This document shows, piece by piece, positions 1 through 10,368 of a stretch of 64,000 nucleotides of DNA (the stretch's first letter is position 1; every line of letters starts with the position of its first letter). The position numbers and the translations under genes were made by a program. The notes beneath the pieces are model-generated. The model had not been told where the DNA came from. It ran no database searches and saw only the letters and a program-made list of their open reading frames with translations. The stretch comes from Siderastrea radians (Eukaryota > Cnidaria > Anthozoa > Scleractinia > Rhizangiidae): NCBI GenBank assembly GCA_964017195.1, contig OZ024887.1, positions 897,501 to 961,500 on the forward strand, in the 5' to 3' direction.

Positions 1-1900
1 CAGATGAAATATCATTATAAATAACTGCGATCCAACGTGTGAAATCGGGGCTAAAATTGAACTGAGAGAGAACTCTCTGTAGAAACGCATGGTTTACGCG
101 ATCGAAAGCTTTTTCCTGATCGAGGCTTATGATAGCAGCCGGAATGTTCTTGTAATGAACATAGTCGATTGTGTCTCGGATGAGAAAAAGGTTTTCAAAG
201 ATACTTCTCCCCGGAACGCCGCATGTCTGGTCTTGGTGAACTAACAGCGGGAGGACGGCGCGCAACCTATTTGCGAGAGCTTTAGTGCAGATTTTATAAT
301 CTATGTTAAGCAGCGAGATTGGCCGCCAATTCTTAAGTAACAAGGGATCATCCTTTTTATATAGAAGTCGAATAACGCCCCGGCGTTGGGAGTTGGAAAG
401 GAAACCGGCAGCGAAAGAGAAATTAAGCGTTTCGACTAAATCAGCTCCTAAAAGTCCCCAGAAACGACAATAAAACTCTACAGACAAACCGTCGCTCCCT
501 GGGGACTTCGAAAAAGCCATTTGAGACAAGGCTGCGTGACATTCGTCTAGCGTGAGTTTGCCTTCGCATCTAGTTTGATCCTCGGAGGATAAAGCTGTTT
601 CAAGTTGTGAGAGAAGCCACTGTTGGCTTTCGTGGTTTACTGGTTCGGCGGAGTAAAGATTTTTATAAAAAGCCCTACATTCCGCGAGAATCTCCTTACC
701 GGAACTGACGATTGTGTCATCCGCCCGCCTTAATTTATCTATCGCATTACGCGATTGCTGTTGATTCTCAAGTTGATAAAAATATCGGGTAGGTTTCTCC
801 CCTAATTCAGTCCAGCGCTCGTGGCTACGGATAATATTCCCTTCTACCATTTCGTCCTCGATTGCTTTGAGTCTTTCTTTAATCTCTTGCAATCGGGAGT
901 GATTGGACACGGAATTCGGGTTTCCGGTGGCCTGGAGATTGCAAAATTCAGTCTCCAAAAGAAGTTTGTCACGTTTCCGCTCTGTGGCTTTATTGATACT
1001 ATGTCTGACGGCAATTTCTTTAAGTTGTAGTTTACCAGCATCCCACCAAATGCGGGGATCAGAAAAAGACGGCTTTAAGCTCTGCCATTGAGGCCAAAAA
1101 GATTTCACAGCATCGCAAAAATCGTCAGATTTCAGGAGCTGTGAATTAAATTTCCAAAGGCCTCGCCCTCTAGGATTTGTTGTCCCGAGAGAAAAAGTGA
1201 GGATAACCAGATGGTGATCTGAGTACGCAAAAGGGTGGCAAGCGTGGCCACGTATTTGCGATCGCCAGGTGACCGGAGTATAAAATCGGTCTAAACGACA
1301 ACCTACCGAATGCGGGCCGTTGAACCAGGTGAAAAGTTTGTCGTTAGGATATTTGACCCGAAAATAATCTTCTAGCCGAAAGGAGTCCGTGAGCGCATGT
1401 AGTTGCGTGACTCCTTTGTCACCAAGGGTGTCATCGCCTCCCCACTTGTCTTGTTTCACATCCGGGATACAATCAAAATCACCGGCGATAATAGTTTCGA
1501 CATTGCGAAACATGTAACGCCACAGGTTATCGAAAAATTGTACACGATCTGTTTGGTTATTGGGAGCATAAACAGTGGTACATTGAAAATGTTGTGTACC
1601 TTGTTTAAGTTTAACAGAGGCTACCCGGCCCGCGGTGTCGAATTTATGGCCAGTGATTTCAATCGAACACCGCGGATGAAGTAAAATACCCACCCCGGCC
1701 GATCGATTGGTACCTGGCGACCACAAGGCGCGACCACCCCATTGTTTAGCCCACAACTCACCTTGACTGACCGTCGGCAGATGAGTTTCCTGTAAGAGAT
1801 AGATATCGTGGTTTAAATCACGTAAAGCTTGGAAAACCTTTAGGCGTTTAGGCTTTTCCGCAATGCCGTTAACATTAACAGTCACCACGGAAAGAGACAT
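1..1900 (-). CDS. LINE ORF2 (endonuclease + reverse transcriptase), partial
   Basis: This is an open frame of 633 codons from the ATG at 1900 to the left edge, with no stop; I translated it across every line. It is the replication protein of a Tx1/L1-type non-LTR retrotransposon. Residues 1-235 form an APE-type endonuclease: VNVNG near residue 9, QETH with Glu38, TVYAP, GDFD, and the catalytic SDHH at 227-230. The reverse transcriptase begins near residue 465 (SPGSDGLSVEFY), continues through LKNWRPISLLN and CGVPGRSIFENL, and reaches motif A (FDRVNH, Asp600). The YADD box and C-terminus lie beyond the window. It starts 34 bp after the ORF1 stop, the usual bicistronic order. RT wording matches Tx1 elements from memory; the clade is inferred. 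The intact frame suggests a young copy. Confidence 0.93.
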   Translation of the reverse strand, partial: MSLSVVTVNVNGIAEKPKRLKVFQALRDLNHDIYLLQETHLPTVSQGELWAKQWGGRALWSPGTNRSAGVGILLHPRCSIEITGHKFDTAGRVASVKLKQGTQHFQCTTVYAPNNQTDRVQFFDNLWRYMFRNVETIIAGDFDCIPDVKQDKWGGDDTLGDKGVTQLHALTDSFRLEDYFRVKYPNDKLFTWFNGPHSVGCRLDRFYTPVTWRSQIRGHACHPFAYSDHHLVILTFSLGTTNPRGRGLWKFNSQLLKSDDFCDAVKSFWPQWQSLKPSFSDPRIWWDAGKLQLKEIAVRHSINKATERKRDKLLLETEFCNLQATGNPNSVSNHSRLQEIKERLKAIEDEMVEGNIIRSHERWTELGEKPTRYFYQLENQQQSRNAIDKLRRADDTIVSSGKEILAECRAFYKNLYSAEPVNHESQQWLLSQLETALSSEDQTRCEGKLTLDECHAALSQMAFSKSPGSDGLSVEFYCRFWGLLGADLVETLNFSFAAGFLSNSQRRGVIRLLYKKDDPLLLKNWRPISLLNIDYKICTKALANRLRAVLPLLVHQDQTCGVPGRSIFENLFLIRDTIDYVHYKNIPAAIISLDQEKAFDRVNHAFLQRVLSQFNFSPDFTRWIAVIYNDISS

Positions 1901-1934
1901 AAGGTACAGAGAATAAAAAACTATCATCATGAGT

Positions 1935-3233
1935 TCACTCGTGGAAAAGAGTGTACGCCCGGCGAAGCTCGTCGAAAACTCTGAGGAGTTCAGCGTAGGC
2001 ATCCTGTTGGATGAATCCCGCTAAGGATTTCCAGTGTTCCTGTTCGACATCGTTAGCATGTTTCTTATTCTTTGCGGTCGTTTTGGTGAAATCGCCGTAT
2101 TTGTGCTGTAAATATAAAGCACGACAGCGATAGTATTTAGCGGCAGGAATTGCTTTAATCAATTCGGAGCGTGCCGCTCCCTTTTCCTTCATAGCTGTAT
2201 TAAACAGTTGGAAAGATCCTAAAGATGTAGGGTCAAGAACAGTTTTCTTGGTAACCGCGACATCATCGTCACTCAAAGGGGCCGAAAGCGAGCTTTTTCT
2301 CTTCCCTTGAGGAAGGGGGGTGCTCACCCCGGTTCCCTCTGAGGACGACAGTTCTTGGGAGCTAAATAATTCCTGAGTGTGTGTTGCGGCCGATGGAGGA
2401 GGGGCGGGAGGAGCGTCCGCAGCCGGAGAACTGGCAGAAGTAGTAGTTGCTTCGCTCGAGTTGTGGAGTTCGACCGGAGAAGTGTCCATGTCGGCCTGAC
2501 CTTCAGGCGTGGTGGAGGGGGGTGGGGGATTAGGTGGTTCCCCCCGGTTAGAGTTTCGCACAGGTTTGGTATTTAGCCTTTTCGGGCACAGTTTAACGAG
2601 GTGCTCGGTGGAGCCACAACGAAAGCAGGTATTCGGTTGTCCGGAGTATTTCAATCCAATAGGAATCCCGTGAGCCACGATCTGCTTAGGGATATCCTTA
2701 GTTAAGCGGGTAAATTCTACCACGCGGGCGCCGTTCTCTAAATGTCGTAATCCTTCGTCCTTGAAGAAACACCGACGAACGTCTCTGTTTTTTAACTCCC
2801 CGTACTGTTCAAGAACGGAGAGCAAAGTGTCGTCGGGGAACTCCACCGACACAAACACGGACACATGGATGGATTTAGACCCAAGCAGGGTCAAGGAAAA
2901 ATTTCGGTCGCCGAGGTCGAGACCATCGTGAGCAGCTTTCGTCGCCATATCCTGAGACCTGAAGGTGAGGTCAAAACATTTACCTCCATAAAGGGGTACA
3001 ATGCCCACAATATCGTCCTTCGGGACTCCTAGGGCTTGTAAAATAAGCTTCGAATCAACAGTGACATCCTCTGGAGGTTTAAATCGCACAGTTCGGCGAT
3101 GCATGAAACGAGCGGCGGGTCCCACGCGCGCCATGTCGGCGGGCCAAGCCACGTGCTCGGGCGAAAAACGGCCAAAAAATCGAAAACACAGCCACTTACT
3201 TGATAATAAAAGCGTACCAAAGGTGGAGAACAA
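1935..3233 (-). CDS. LINE ORF1 protein with CCHC zinc knuckle
   Basis: This is an intact 432-codon ORF directly upstream of the LINE ORF2 on the same strand. It is a nucleic-acid-binding protein expected to coat the element RNA. A CCHC knuckle is visible at Cys203, Cys206, His211 and Cys216 (CFRCGSTEHLVKLC). Residues 70-195 read like the RRM-type fold of such proteins, though this is not proven. The C-terminal third is Pro/Ser/Thr-rich (about 225-320), followed by a basic stretch (KRKSS) and a helical tail. The first ATG is at 3233, but the first 33 residues are hydrophobic and unlike the rest, so Met34 at 3134 (MARVGP) may be the true start. Confidence 0.9.
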   Translation of the reverse strand: MFSTFGTLLLSSKWLCFRFFGRFSPEHVAWPADMARVGPAARFMHRRTVRFKPPEDVTVDSKLILQALGVPKDDIVGIVPLYGGKCFDLTFRSQDMATKAAHDGLDLGDRNFSLTLLGSKSIHVSVFVSVEFPDDTLLSVLEQYGELKNRDVRRCFFKDEGLRHLENGARVVEFTRLTKDIPKQIVAHGIPIGLKYSGQPNTCFRCGSTEHLVKLCPKRLNTKPVRNSNRGEPPNPPPPSTTPEGQADMDTSPVELHNSSEATTTSASSPAADAPPAPPPSAATHTQELFSSQELSSSEGTGVSTPLPQGKRKSSLSAPLSDDDVAVTKKTVLDPTSLGSFQLFNTAMKEKGAARSELIKAIPAAKYYRCRALYLQHKYGDFTKTTAKNKKHANDVEQEHWKSLAGFIQQDAYAELLRVFDELRRAYTLFHE

Positions 3234-3447
3234 CGTTAACTGAAAGTTCCTTTATCCTTGAAATGACTGCAGTGTTGAAGGGAAAAACAACGGAGAAAAC
3301 TGACACAGTACTGTTTCGGCCTTCTGGGCCTCATCAGTGCAGTGCTGACGCTGGAGTTGAGGTTAGCGGCTATATAGCCACCTCAGACGGTCCCACACAT
3401 GTGGTATCATCGTACCATGTCAGAGTGCTCAAACTAGTAAACTAGTG
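3234..3447 (-). mobile_element. Probable LINE 5' UTR
   Basis: Sequence upstream of ORF1 with no coding potential of its own. It holds a short palindrome (GGCCTTCTGGGCC near 3319-3331) and is likely the 5' untranslated and promoter part of the element. The outer limit was not found; no target-site duplication could be paired because the 3' end is outside the window. Confidence 0.4.
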
Positions 3448-6400
3448 AGCTACGCATGCGCGCTAGCGACAATGGTACACTCCAGATAGAGTGCTCAATT
3501 TGGACATGAAAGCATAGCTTTGTATGCCAAAGAAACGAACTAATGTGCAACGAATAGTCTTAAATGCTGATGCTAAAAGTTTCTTTTATAATTTTACAAC
3601 ATTTAACAGGGTTTGACATCTGTTGAGTCACTAGCCACCGGGCAAGTGGGCTTCAAAAATCTACAAGCCCACCGCACATTTCAGTCGCCCAGGTTCCTTA
3701 CCAATGTCTTTCTTCACCCGTATCACCTTGACCCTGGTAGTATAGCTTTACTGTGAAGGACCTTAATGCCTTTAATAGCTAAGCGACTGCTGTGTATTTG
3801 CTGCAAGCTTTAAGCTCATCATGTTGTTTTAAAACAAGTCTAAGAAACAAAACTATTTTTATCTCAACAATTGAGTGATAAAAGTTACGTAAACGTTTAC
3901 GAGAGTTAGGTAAAACAGCTCCGAAATTCGGAGCTTGGCTGTCGAAATGTTTCAATTTTAACAAACCTTGTAACTTTAAGGGTACTTTTTTAAAACTGAT
4001 GCTATAAATCTGGTGGATGTTGCCAACAACTTTGTTGGCGAAAAAGCAAACAGGAAGCAGCTTTTTGGCAAATTGTCAACGAACGATGTCCCCAAAAAGG
4101 TGTCGTTTTTGACGAAATCAACACAAACTGTGGCAATGTGAAAAGAGTTAGTATCTATGTGAGTGTGTATTTTGAAGGGGGCGGGGAAGGCTTTGACTAG
4201 GCCAATTTGCTCGCAGCATTTATGTCAGCCTTGGTACGGGCCTCATACCACAAGTTACAAGTCAGTTTTTACAACGAACGCTTGAATACAATGACGATAT
4301 GTCCCAGCCATCGTGCAAAACTTGGAATAGTGTCGAGCAGAAGCTGCAGCACAAGAGGCCGGGTCCCGGGTCACGGTAAGGAAAAGGAGAGTGGCCAAAA
4401 AGTGAAAGAGGACTGGGGAAAAAGGGATCTAAAATTGTCTTAAGCGAGACTGGTTCGCTTGTAAAAGTTGGATCAGGTGAGATTTATATTCGCTTGTGGT
4501 CTATCCGAATATTAGCCAGGTTATCGATGGAAGCCTCACTCTTCTCTTCGTCCTTATTAAGGTGTATATAGAACGTGAAAGAGGTAACAGACGGTTAAGG
4601 GCAAGATGCGTGACGTATTTCTGTTATGATATCCTCATATCCATTATGATAAGTATGCTGGCTGCTGTGAGAGATCTCGCTCACTGGGAACCTATCTCAG
4701 CAAGATTCGTAAACAGAAATTCAGGAACAGAACCTCATTTTTGTTACCATGGTTACGTGCCATATTTTAACAGCACTGGCGTGCTGTTAGAAGCCCCACT
4801 CATTAGTCAGGACACACTAATGTAGACTATGTCAAACAGCTGACGAGAGAGCACAGTTAAAAACTTCGATCGCACCCATTTGTTATAAAGAGAGAACCCT
4901 TCCTGTTCAAAACTCCATCCAACACTTTAACAGCGAGCTCACTTTCACTCCTGATATAACTGTGCCTTGTATCGGTCCTGTGCCAGCTGAGAACCAGCAG
5001 ACTGACACCAATGATCATAGGTAGAATACCCGCTCGTCAATCAACAAAAGGGAGCCCCTTGTAGTTATAGGTTTTCCCCGTATTAAAGTTGGGACTAGTT
5101 AATAATAGCCCCACTTCTGTTCCACCGCTCAGCTGTAAGCTTGTACAACGGTTGGAATTGCGTTTCAGACTACTAGGGTAGCAATTATACCATTTTTAAT
5201 GGTTGTAACAACACTGGTAATATGTAAGAAAGACACACAACGCCATTAAAACCACGAATAATCCCTGCAATTAACACTGTATGTTATTTTACTTCACCAC
5301 AAAGGTTTTGCCCTTCCGCTACCCCCTAAAATGCCTTTGATACGCATTGCGTTACAAACCAAATACGCACGCGGCCCCTTCCACGTTTGGTCCCTATTTA
5401 GCAGTCAAATCTGATAATGCTTTTGTGCACTGAAAACTGAGCAACACTCGTATTAAATCAACTGAACCGTTGAGTAAGATGCCGTAGAGCAGAAAGACGT
5501 CGAACGTTTTACAAGAAAAGATCGTGTCGTTGAGCTGTTCGACCGTTTACAATTAAGTTGACCCAGTTGGCGGTGTTCATTCGGTTCAGTTGGACGTCAT
5601 CAACAGGACCAAAATACGACGAACGGCAAGAGAATCACACAAAAATGGCCTCTGGACCTGTCCTCTACAGCAAATGAGGTTAGAGCGTTTCGAACTGTTT
5701 TTCTGTTTGACGTTTTCGATCTTATGTGGGTCGAAACACATTAAAATATGTGCGTGACTCGCGAATGGAATGTTGCCAGGAAGGGTAAAAAAACGTGCAT
5801 TTTAACGAACTTTGAAAAGCTCTCGCGTCGCTCTCAATCATTTGCCCAAAGAAATTTTTGCAGCAATCCTGAGAACATCTTTACTTAGTTCAACAGCCAG
5901 AAGCTGAATCGATGTGAAGGTTTAGCACAGGGTGAAAAATAATTTAAATCACAAAGTACTTTTCCTGATGAGAAATGTATCCTTTCAAAATTAAATTATT
6001 TCAAACACAAAGAACAACGCAGTTTCTACCAAAATCAGTTTTGAAGCTCTTGAGCGATTGCAAAAGTAGATTTGGGTGTTTTAAAGACGACAGAGGGAAT
6101 TGTTTTTATGGCGCTTTTAACAAAAGTTCGTTATTTGCATTTTTCTTTGAAATAAAAGGATATCTTGCCAAAAAAAAGTATCCAGTGATTTTAGTTATAC
6201 CCTAACCTATCTAACATTAAAATATGAAAGAAATCGAATTTTCCACCCTTGCCGCGTTATGTTTGATTTTTACAGACAAGCGCTCTTAACGGCTAATTAT
6301 TCCAGACAGCTCTTGTTACTGCATTTCGGCAAAGAGTGGAGATTTGTACGTGTGTGGACCAGGCGAGCCAAAGACAAAAGAGTGCAGTATTCAAATATCA

Positions 6401-7139
6401 ATTTTTATCTAAACAATAATATGGCGTGGGGTATAGATTCTCAAAACGGTGTGGTATGAACAATACATATTTCTTACTTACAAGATTTGCGATTCGCAGG
6501 TAAGTCTGCTACGGTAAATGAATGCCATTGCTTCAAGAATTTATTGTTGGCTTGTCATCTAACCCAGTTTTTATGGTGTGTAATTACAATGGCTAGATTC
6601 GTAACTACTTATGCTCCTAATCAATAAACCTTACTTTAAAAAGTAAACAAGTACGGCTGAAGCGGCGTCCGCCTTATATTTATCAGTTTATATGCCAATA
6701 GCCTAAGTATCAAGATTTGGTGTTTGTGATTAATGAAACCATATTATAGACATCGAATATGCGAAGTAGTGCAGCTTTTACAACAGAATTAGTTAAAATC
6801 TTGGACAATCTCGTATGTTGAAACTGTATTTATTCCTGGTGTTGTCTAACAGCTTGAAGTAAAGGCTCCTAAATACAGCGCTTTCAAATCACATAACAAC
6901 TCATTACACTGATGTTGTATATCATCCTACGTGCTGTGTGGGCTCAGTTTACTGTAATAAAAATGATTATGTTCTTCAACCATCTAATAATTATAATACG
7001 GAAAGAATTTTAGCTAACGATCTCGAGAGATTTTGTTAACGATACACTCCACAGTCAGGAGGCACAGGACATTACTCTAACTCAAATTTGGCTCAACTTG
7101 TAAAATAATGACACCAAATTTGTGAAGACCACATGTTGA
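3448..7139. other. AT-rich stretch without a recognised gene
   Basis: No frame here shows a recognisable domain; ORFs are under 110 codons and lack splice-linked neighbours. A small palindrome (AACAGCACTGGCGTGCTGTT) lies near 4770-4789. I see no RNA gene. Confidence 0.5.
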
Positions 7140-7504
7140 GCCCGGGGGAGATATTCCTTATAGTCAACTATACGGGAAGGCTCCCCTTAAAAGCTCGGGT
7201 GCCTTTTTCCGCTTCTGGTACACGAAGAAAGGATAGAAAGAGTCACCCAAATATACCTTAAACTAAAAGGGATAGCAAATACATCTGACTACTAAAACAG
7301 GTTGCAAACTTTTGGCAGAAAGTACCATGCAGGAAGTGTTCAAAAGCTTTGAGCATTCGAGCGAATAAAAGCCTACGATGATGAACTGTTTCTAGCTTTT
7401 GGGAGTAGCGTTTCTAGCCAAATTAGTATATTAAAGAGCAAGGTTTTGAATCTCGGGGTGACGCCTCCGCATACGAAACTTTATTGAGTACGCCCCTCCC
7501 CCCT
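7140..7504 (+). repeat. Dispersed GC-edged repeat, copy 1
   Basis: Starts CCCGGGGGAG, contains CTATACGGGAAGGCTCC, and ends with an ACTTTATTGAGTACGCCCC tail. The same landmarks in the same order occur at 45549-45953. The two ends are partly inverted copies (GGCTCC/GGAGCC), so a MITE is likely. The superfamily is not recognised. Confidence 0.45.
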
Positions 7505-7661
7505 CCCTGGGATGTGGAATCGCTTGTGAAAACGTAATGTCGCATCTGTCGCATCCGAGCCACAATTTTGCAAAGCATTTTTTTTTAATTTGGCTCAGCA
7601 AACAGCTTCTACTACAGTTGTTCCATGAGCCCACGATAAATACTGGAAAAGGTTGATCTAC

Positions 7662-7665
7662 TTAA
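7662..7665. repeat. TTAA target-site duplication, left
   Basis: TTAA directly precedes the terminal repeat AGTGCCTATGAACT. Its partner is at 11738-11741. Confidence 0.75.
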
Positions 7666-8984
7666 AGTGCCTATGAACTAAAAAATTTTTCTCCTAAATA
7701 TGATAGTTTATGACTCCCTCAGTCTAAATATGTAAGTTTTGCTGAGTAGAACCCTTTGCATGGGATATTTTTCCAGCCGCAAAGTTCAAATTTGGCACCC
7801 GAGATGTGTCTCCATTTTGCGCGCGGCCAACACGATCGCATTACAAGGCTGTGACGTCACAAATCGCGCAGAAGACAAGAGTGTTATGGCTGACAAGAGG
7901 GTTTCCAGAAGAGAAATTACTTTGGAGTGACTCGTGGGCCCAGGATTGTAAGCTACAAGGGCAGGATTCGCACAATGAGAGCATGTGTGTGTCATTTCTC
8001 AAAAGGAAATGAACTAGGGAGAGAAGCGGACTCATTTGAACCGTGTTCGACTCGGTAGGAATTCGATTCGACCCGCATTACAGAGCTGCTTCTCGGAAAA
8101 GCTGCAGCATTTGAATGTCGCGTTAATATATGTAACTTCTGCCATTGTTGGATTAGTTTTACTAGTAGCAATTATCGCAATTCAAGATAAAAGATCGGGA
8201 TAAAGAAGCTTTTCAATATTTGGCCACAAAACTATCGCTATATATCTGTCCACTATTACCTAAAAGCATCCAAGATCTACAACGCATAACTGAGCTACAA
8301 AGTTTTGTTTACATTTCCGTTTTTTTTTTGGAAACCACATGCAATACTTTTCTCAAACTGGATGTTCACCATAGAGTTTGAAGGGATAACAATGAACGGA
8401 ACTGTCTTGACCGACGACGAGACAAGACGTTTTAGTTAATCACAGATAGCTATAGGAATATTTAGAAATCCCTCGTGATGTTTCGTCAAATAAAAGGAAG
8501 CAGTTCAGCTCAGCATTGATAATTTTTATTGCAAGTCACTCTGCTTCCACTGCATTTGATTTATGAGGTCCTCTTTAAACACCACACATTTCAAACAGAT
8601 TTGTGCCTCTCTTCTTGTTGACCCTCCTCCTGTTATCTCAAGAGGACCATATAATATGAAATTTCATCCATCACACTTAACACCGTCTAATTGACCCTTC
8701 TGCAGTACAGTCTTGGTGATGGTTTAATTTGAATTTATGGCATAAGTTATTTAATCATTTTTATTACTGAAGGGCAATGAAAATGTGACCTTCATTTCCC
8801 ATTATTTAATTTTGTGGCAGGCTTTGTATTGGAAATTCCTCACACACTGAATTGTCTCAGTCTCTTCTTGACTCATTCCCTGTACCCAAGAAAGCTACCA
8901 CACAAGCCACCTAATTAGCCAACAGAAAATCAATAATGAGGTTTCAAAATGGGCCTTTTCGATCTCATTCTCCACCTTTAATTT

Positions 8985-8986
<2 letters not shown>

Positions 8987-9028
<42 letters not shown>
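8987..9028 (+). repeat. (AAT)n microsatellite
   Basis: A run of about 14 AAT units inside transposon copy 1. The matching place in copy 2 (35601-35674) is an expanded and interrupted ATT run. Confidence 0.95.
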
Positions 9029-9088
9029 TTTTCCAAAAATTAGCTGCATAGGCTACGTTCCCGCCCTATGCATGCTATTTAGGGACTT

Positions 9089-9097
9089 CTTGTACTG
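9089..9097. repeat. 9-bp target-site duplication, left
   Basis: CTTGTACTG, repeated exactly at 9651-9659 on the other side of the nested element. Confidence 0.9.
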
Positions 9098-9650
9098 TAG
9101 CCTGCGAATACAGCCGCCTCTCATTCACGTCCCGCAACGAAGAGCGAAACGGGAAGAGAGACGTCTGCGATTCGCCGCCAAAAATTCCATACTGATGACG
9201 TAAATCTGTCCAGAATCCGGACAGGAACGCTGATTGGACGAGCGGACATTTTTGCATAATTAGCTCTATAATTATTCAGTGTTGTGATGTGAGAAATTCA
9301 GAACCAATATGGCCGCTAATAGTGAGAATTCGTCTCGTCCTTCCTTGGAAAGTTTTCGCCTCTGCGTACAATCTATCTGTCCGAAGTTCAATGTTTCATC
9401 GTTAAAAGAAAGTCAGTTTCAGGCTCTTTATAGTTTTATCTGCGGTGAAGAGGTTTTTGTTAATCTGCCGACTGGATCAGGCAAGTCGCTAATATTTCAA
9501 CTCGCGCCACTCGTACACACGTGGATATATTATCGACGGGAGATTTACGTCATCAGTATGGAATTTTTGGCGGCGAATCGCAGACGTCTCTCTTCCCGTT
9601 TCGCTCTTCGTTGCGGGACGTGAATGAGAGGCGGCTGTATTCGCAGGCTA
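9098..9650 (+). mobile_element. Nested 553-bp TIR element (Mutator-like) with captured helicase piece
   Basis: The ends are 110-bp inverted repeats (9098-9207 and 9541-9650) starting TAGCCTGCG and ending CGCAGGCTA. They are flanked by an exact 9-bp duplication, CTTGTACTG. The inverted sister copy of the host transposon has a single CTTGTACTG at the same place, so the empty site is visible. Long inverted repeats plus 9-bp duplications fit Mutator-like elements; no transposase is present, so the assignment is inferred. The interior holds a RecQ-like coding fragment. Confidence 0.88.
9309..9623 (+). pseudogene. RecQ-like DNA helicase N-terminal fragment
   Basis: An ORF of 104 codons. Residues 33-68 carry a helicase Q-motif-like SQFQALYSF followed by the Walker A loop PTGSGKS at 54-60 and LIFQLAPL, the usual RecQ spacing. 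A full RecQ core needs about 350 residues; here the homology stops near residue 72. From residue 78 the frame runs into the element's own right inverted repeat, so motifs II-VI are missing. It cannot be a working helicase. It is either the remnant of a helicase coded by the parent transposon or a host exon caught by it. Confidence 0.75.
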
Positions 9651-10257
9651 CTTGTACTGCTTTAATAATAATAATGATGTATACACAGGATAGCCCCATC
9701 AGTGTAAAAACCCTGGTAACAAAGGGGGATTCTGTTACTAAATAAGTGCCCAAGATAGTAAAATACATATCTTCAAACATTAATAGTGGCATGCATGGTT
9801 ACGTAGAGGAAGCCTGATGCAAAAACAAGAGTGTTGGGAGAATTCAAAGGATTATGCGAGCTTGATCGAACACAGACTCTTAGACATTTGTAACTGAAGA
9901 GCATATCAGTTAACAACAAAAAAGGCTAATACACGCATAATGTGTACAGTGTACTGGGAGGGAACTGTCATTTAAAGGGTTTATGGATCCAAGGGAGCTG
10001 TCTTAACCTCTCCCCATCCCCCCCCCCCTCCTTAAACAAAAATAACACAAAAAACATGAAACTACACACACAAAGAGGGCAATTTCTACTTGGCATTGAT
10101 TTCTGCCATACTTCATGGAATTGGAATGGGTGTGTTTCAATGAAAATGGCACTTCAAAATGTACTTCTGGAGCAAATTACATATTCATCTTAGTGTTGAG
10201 ATTGACCCAAGGGAGATATTGTCATATGAGACCAGTATACAAAGGGAGTTCAGACCA

Positions 10258-10368
10258 GGCCCCAGTTGTTCAAAAGGTGGATAAGTGTTAGGGAAACCAA
10301 TTGCGTTATCCACTGGATAGAGATTTATCCGGTCGATAGCGCTATCCAACTTTTGAACAACTGTGGCC
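10258..10368 (+). mobile_element. Palindromic MITE inside copy 1
   Basis: The ends are inverted copies (GGCCCCAGTTGTTCAAAAG on the left; a close complement on the right) around TTATCCACTGGATA-type cores. The family recurs at 34811-34921 (same place in copy 2) and at 56585-56731. Its presence in both transposon copies dates it before their separation. Confidence 0.7.
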
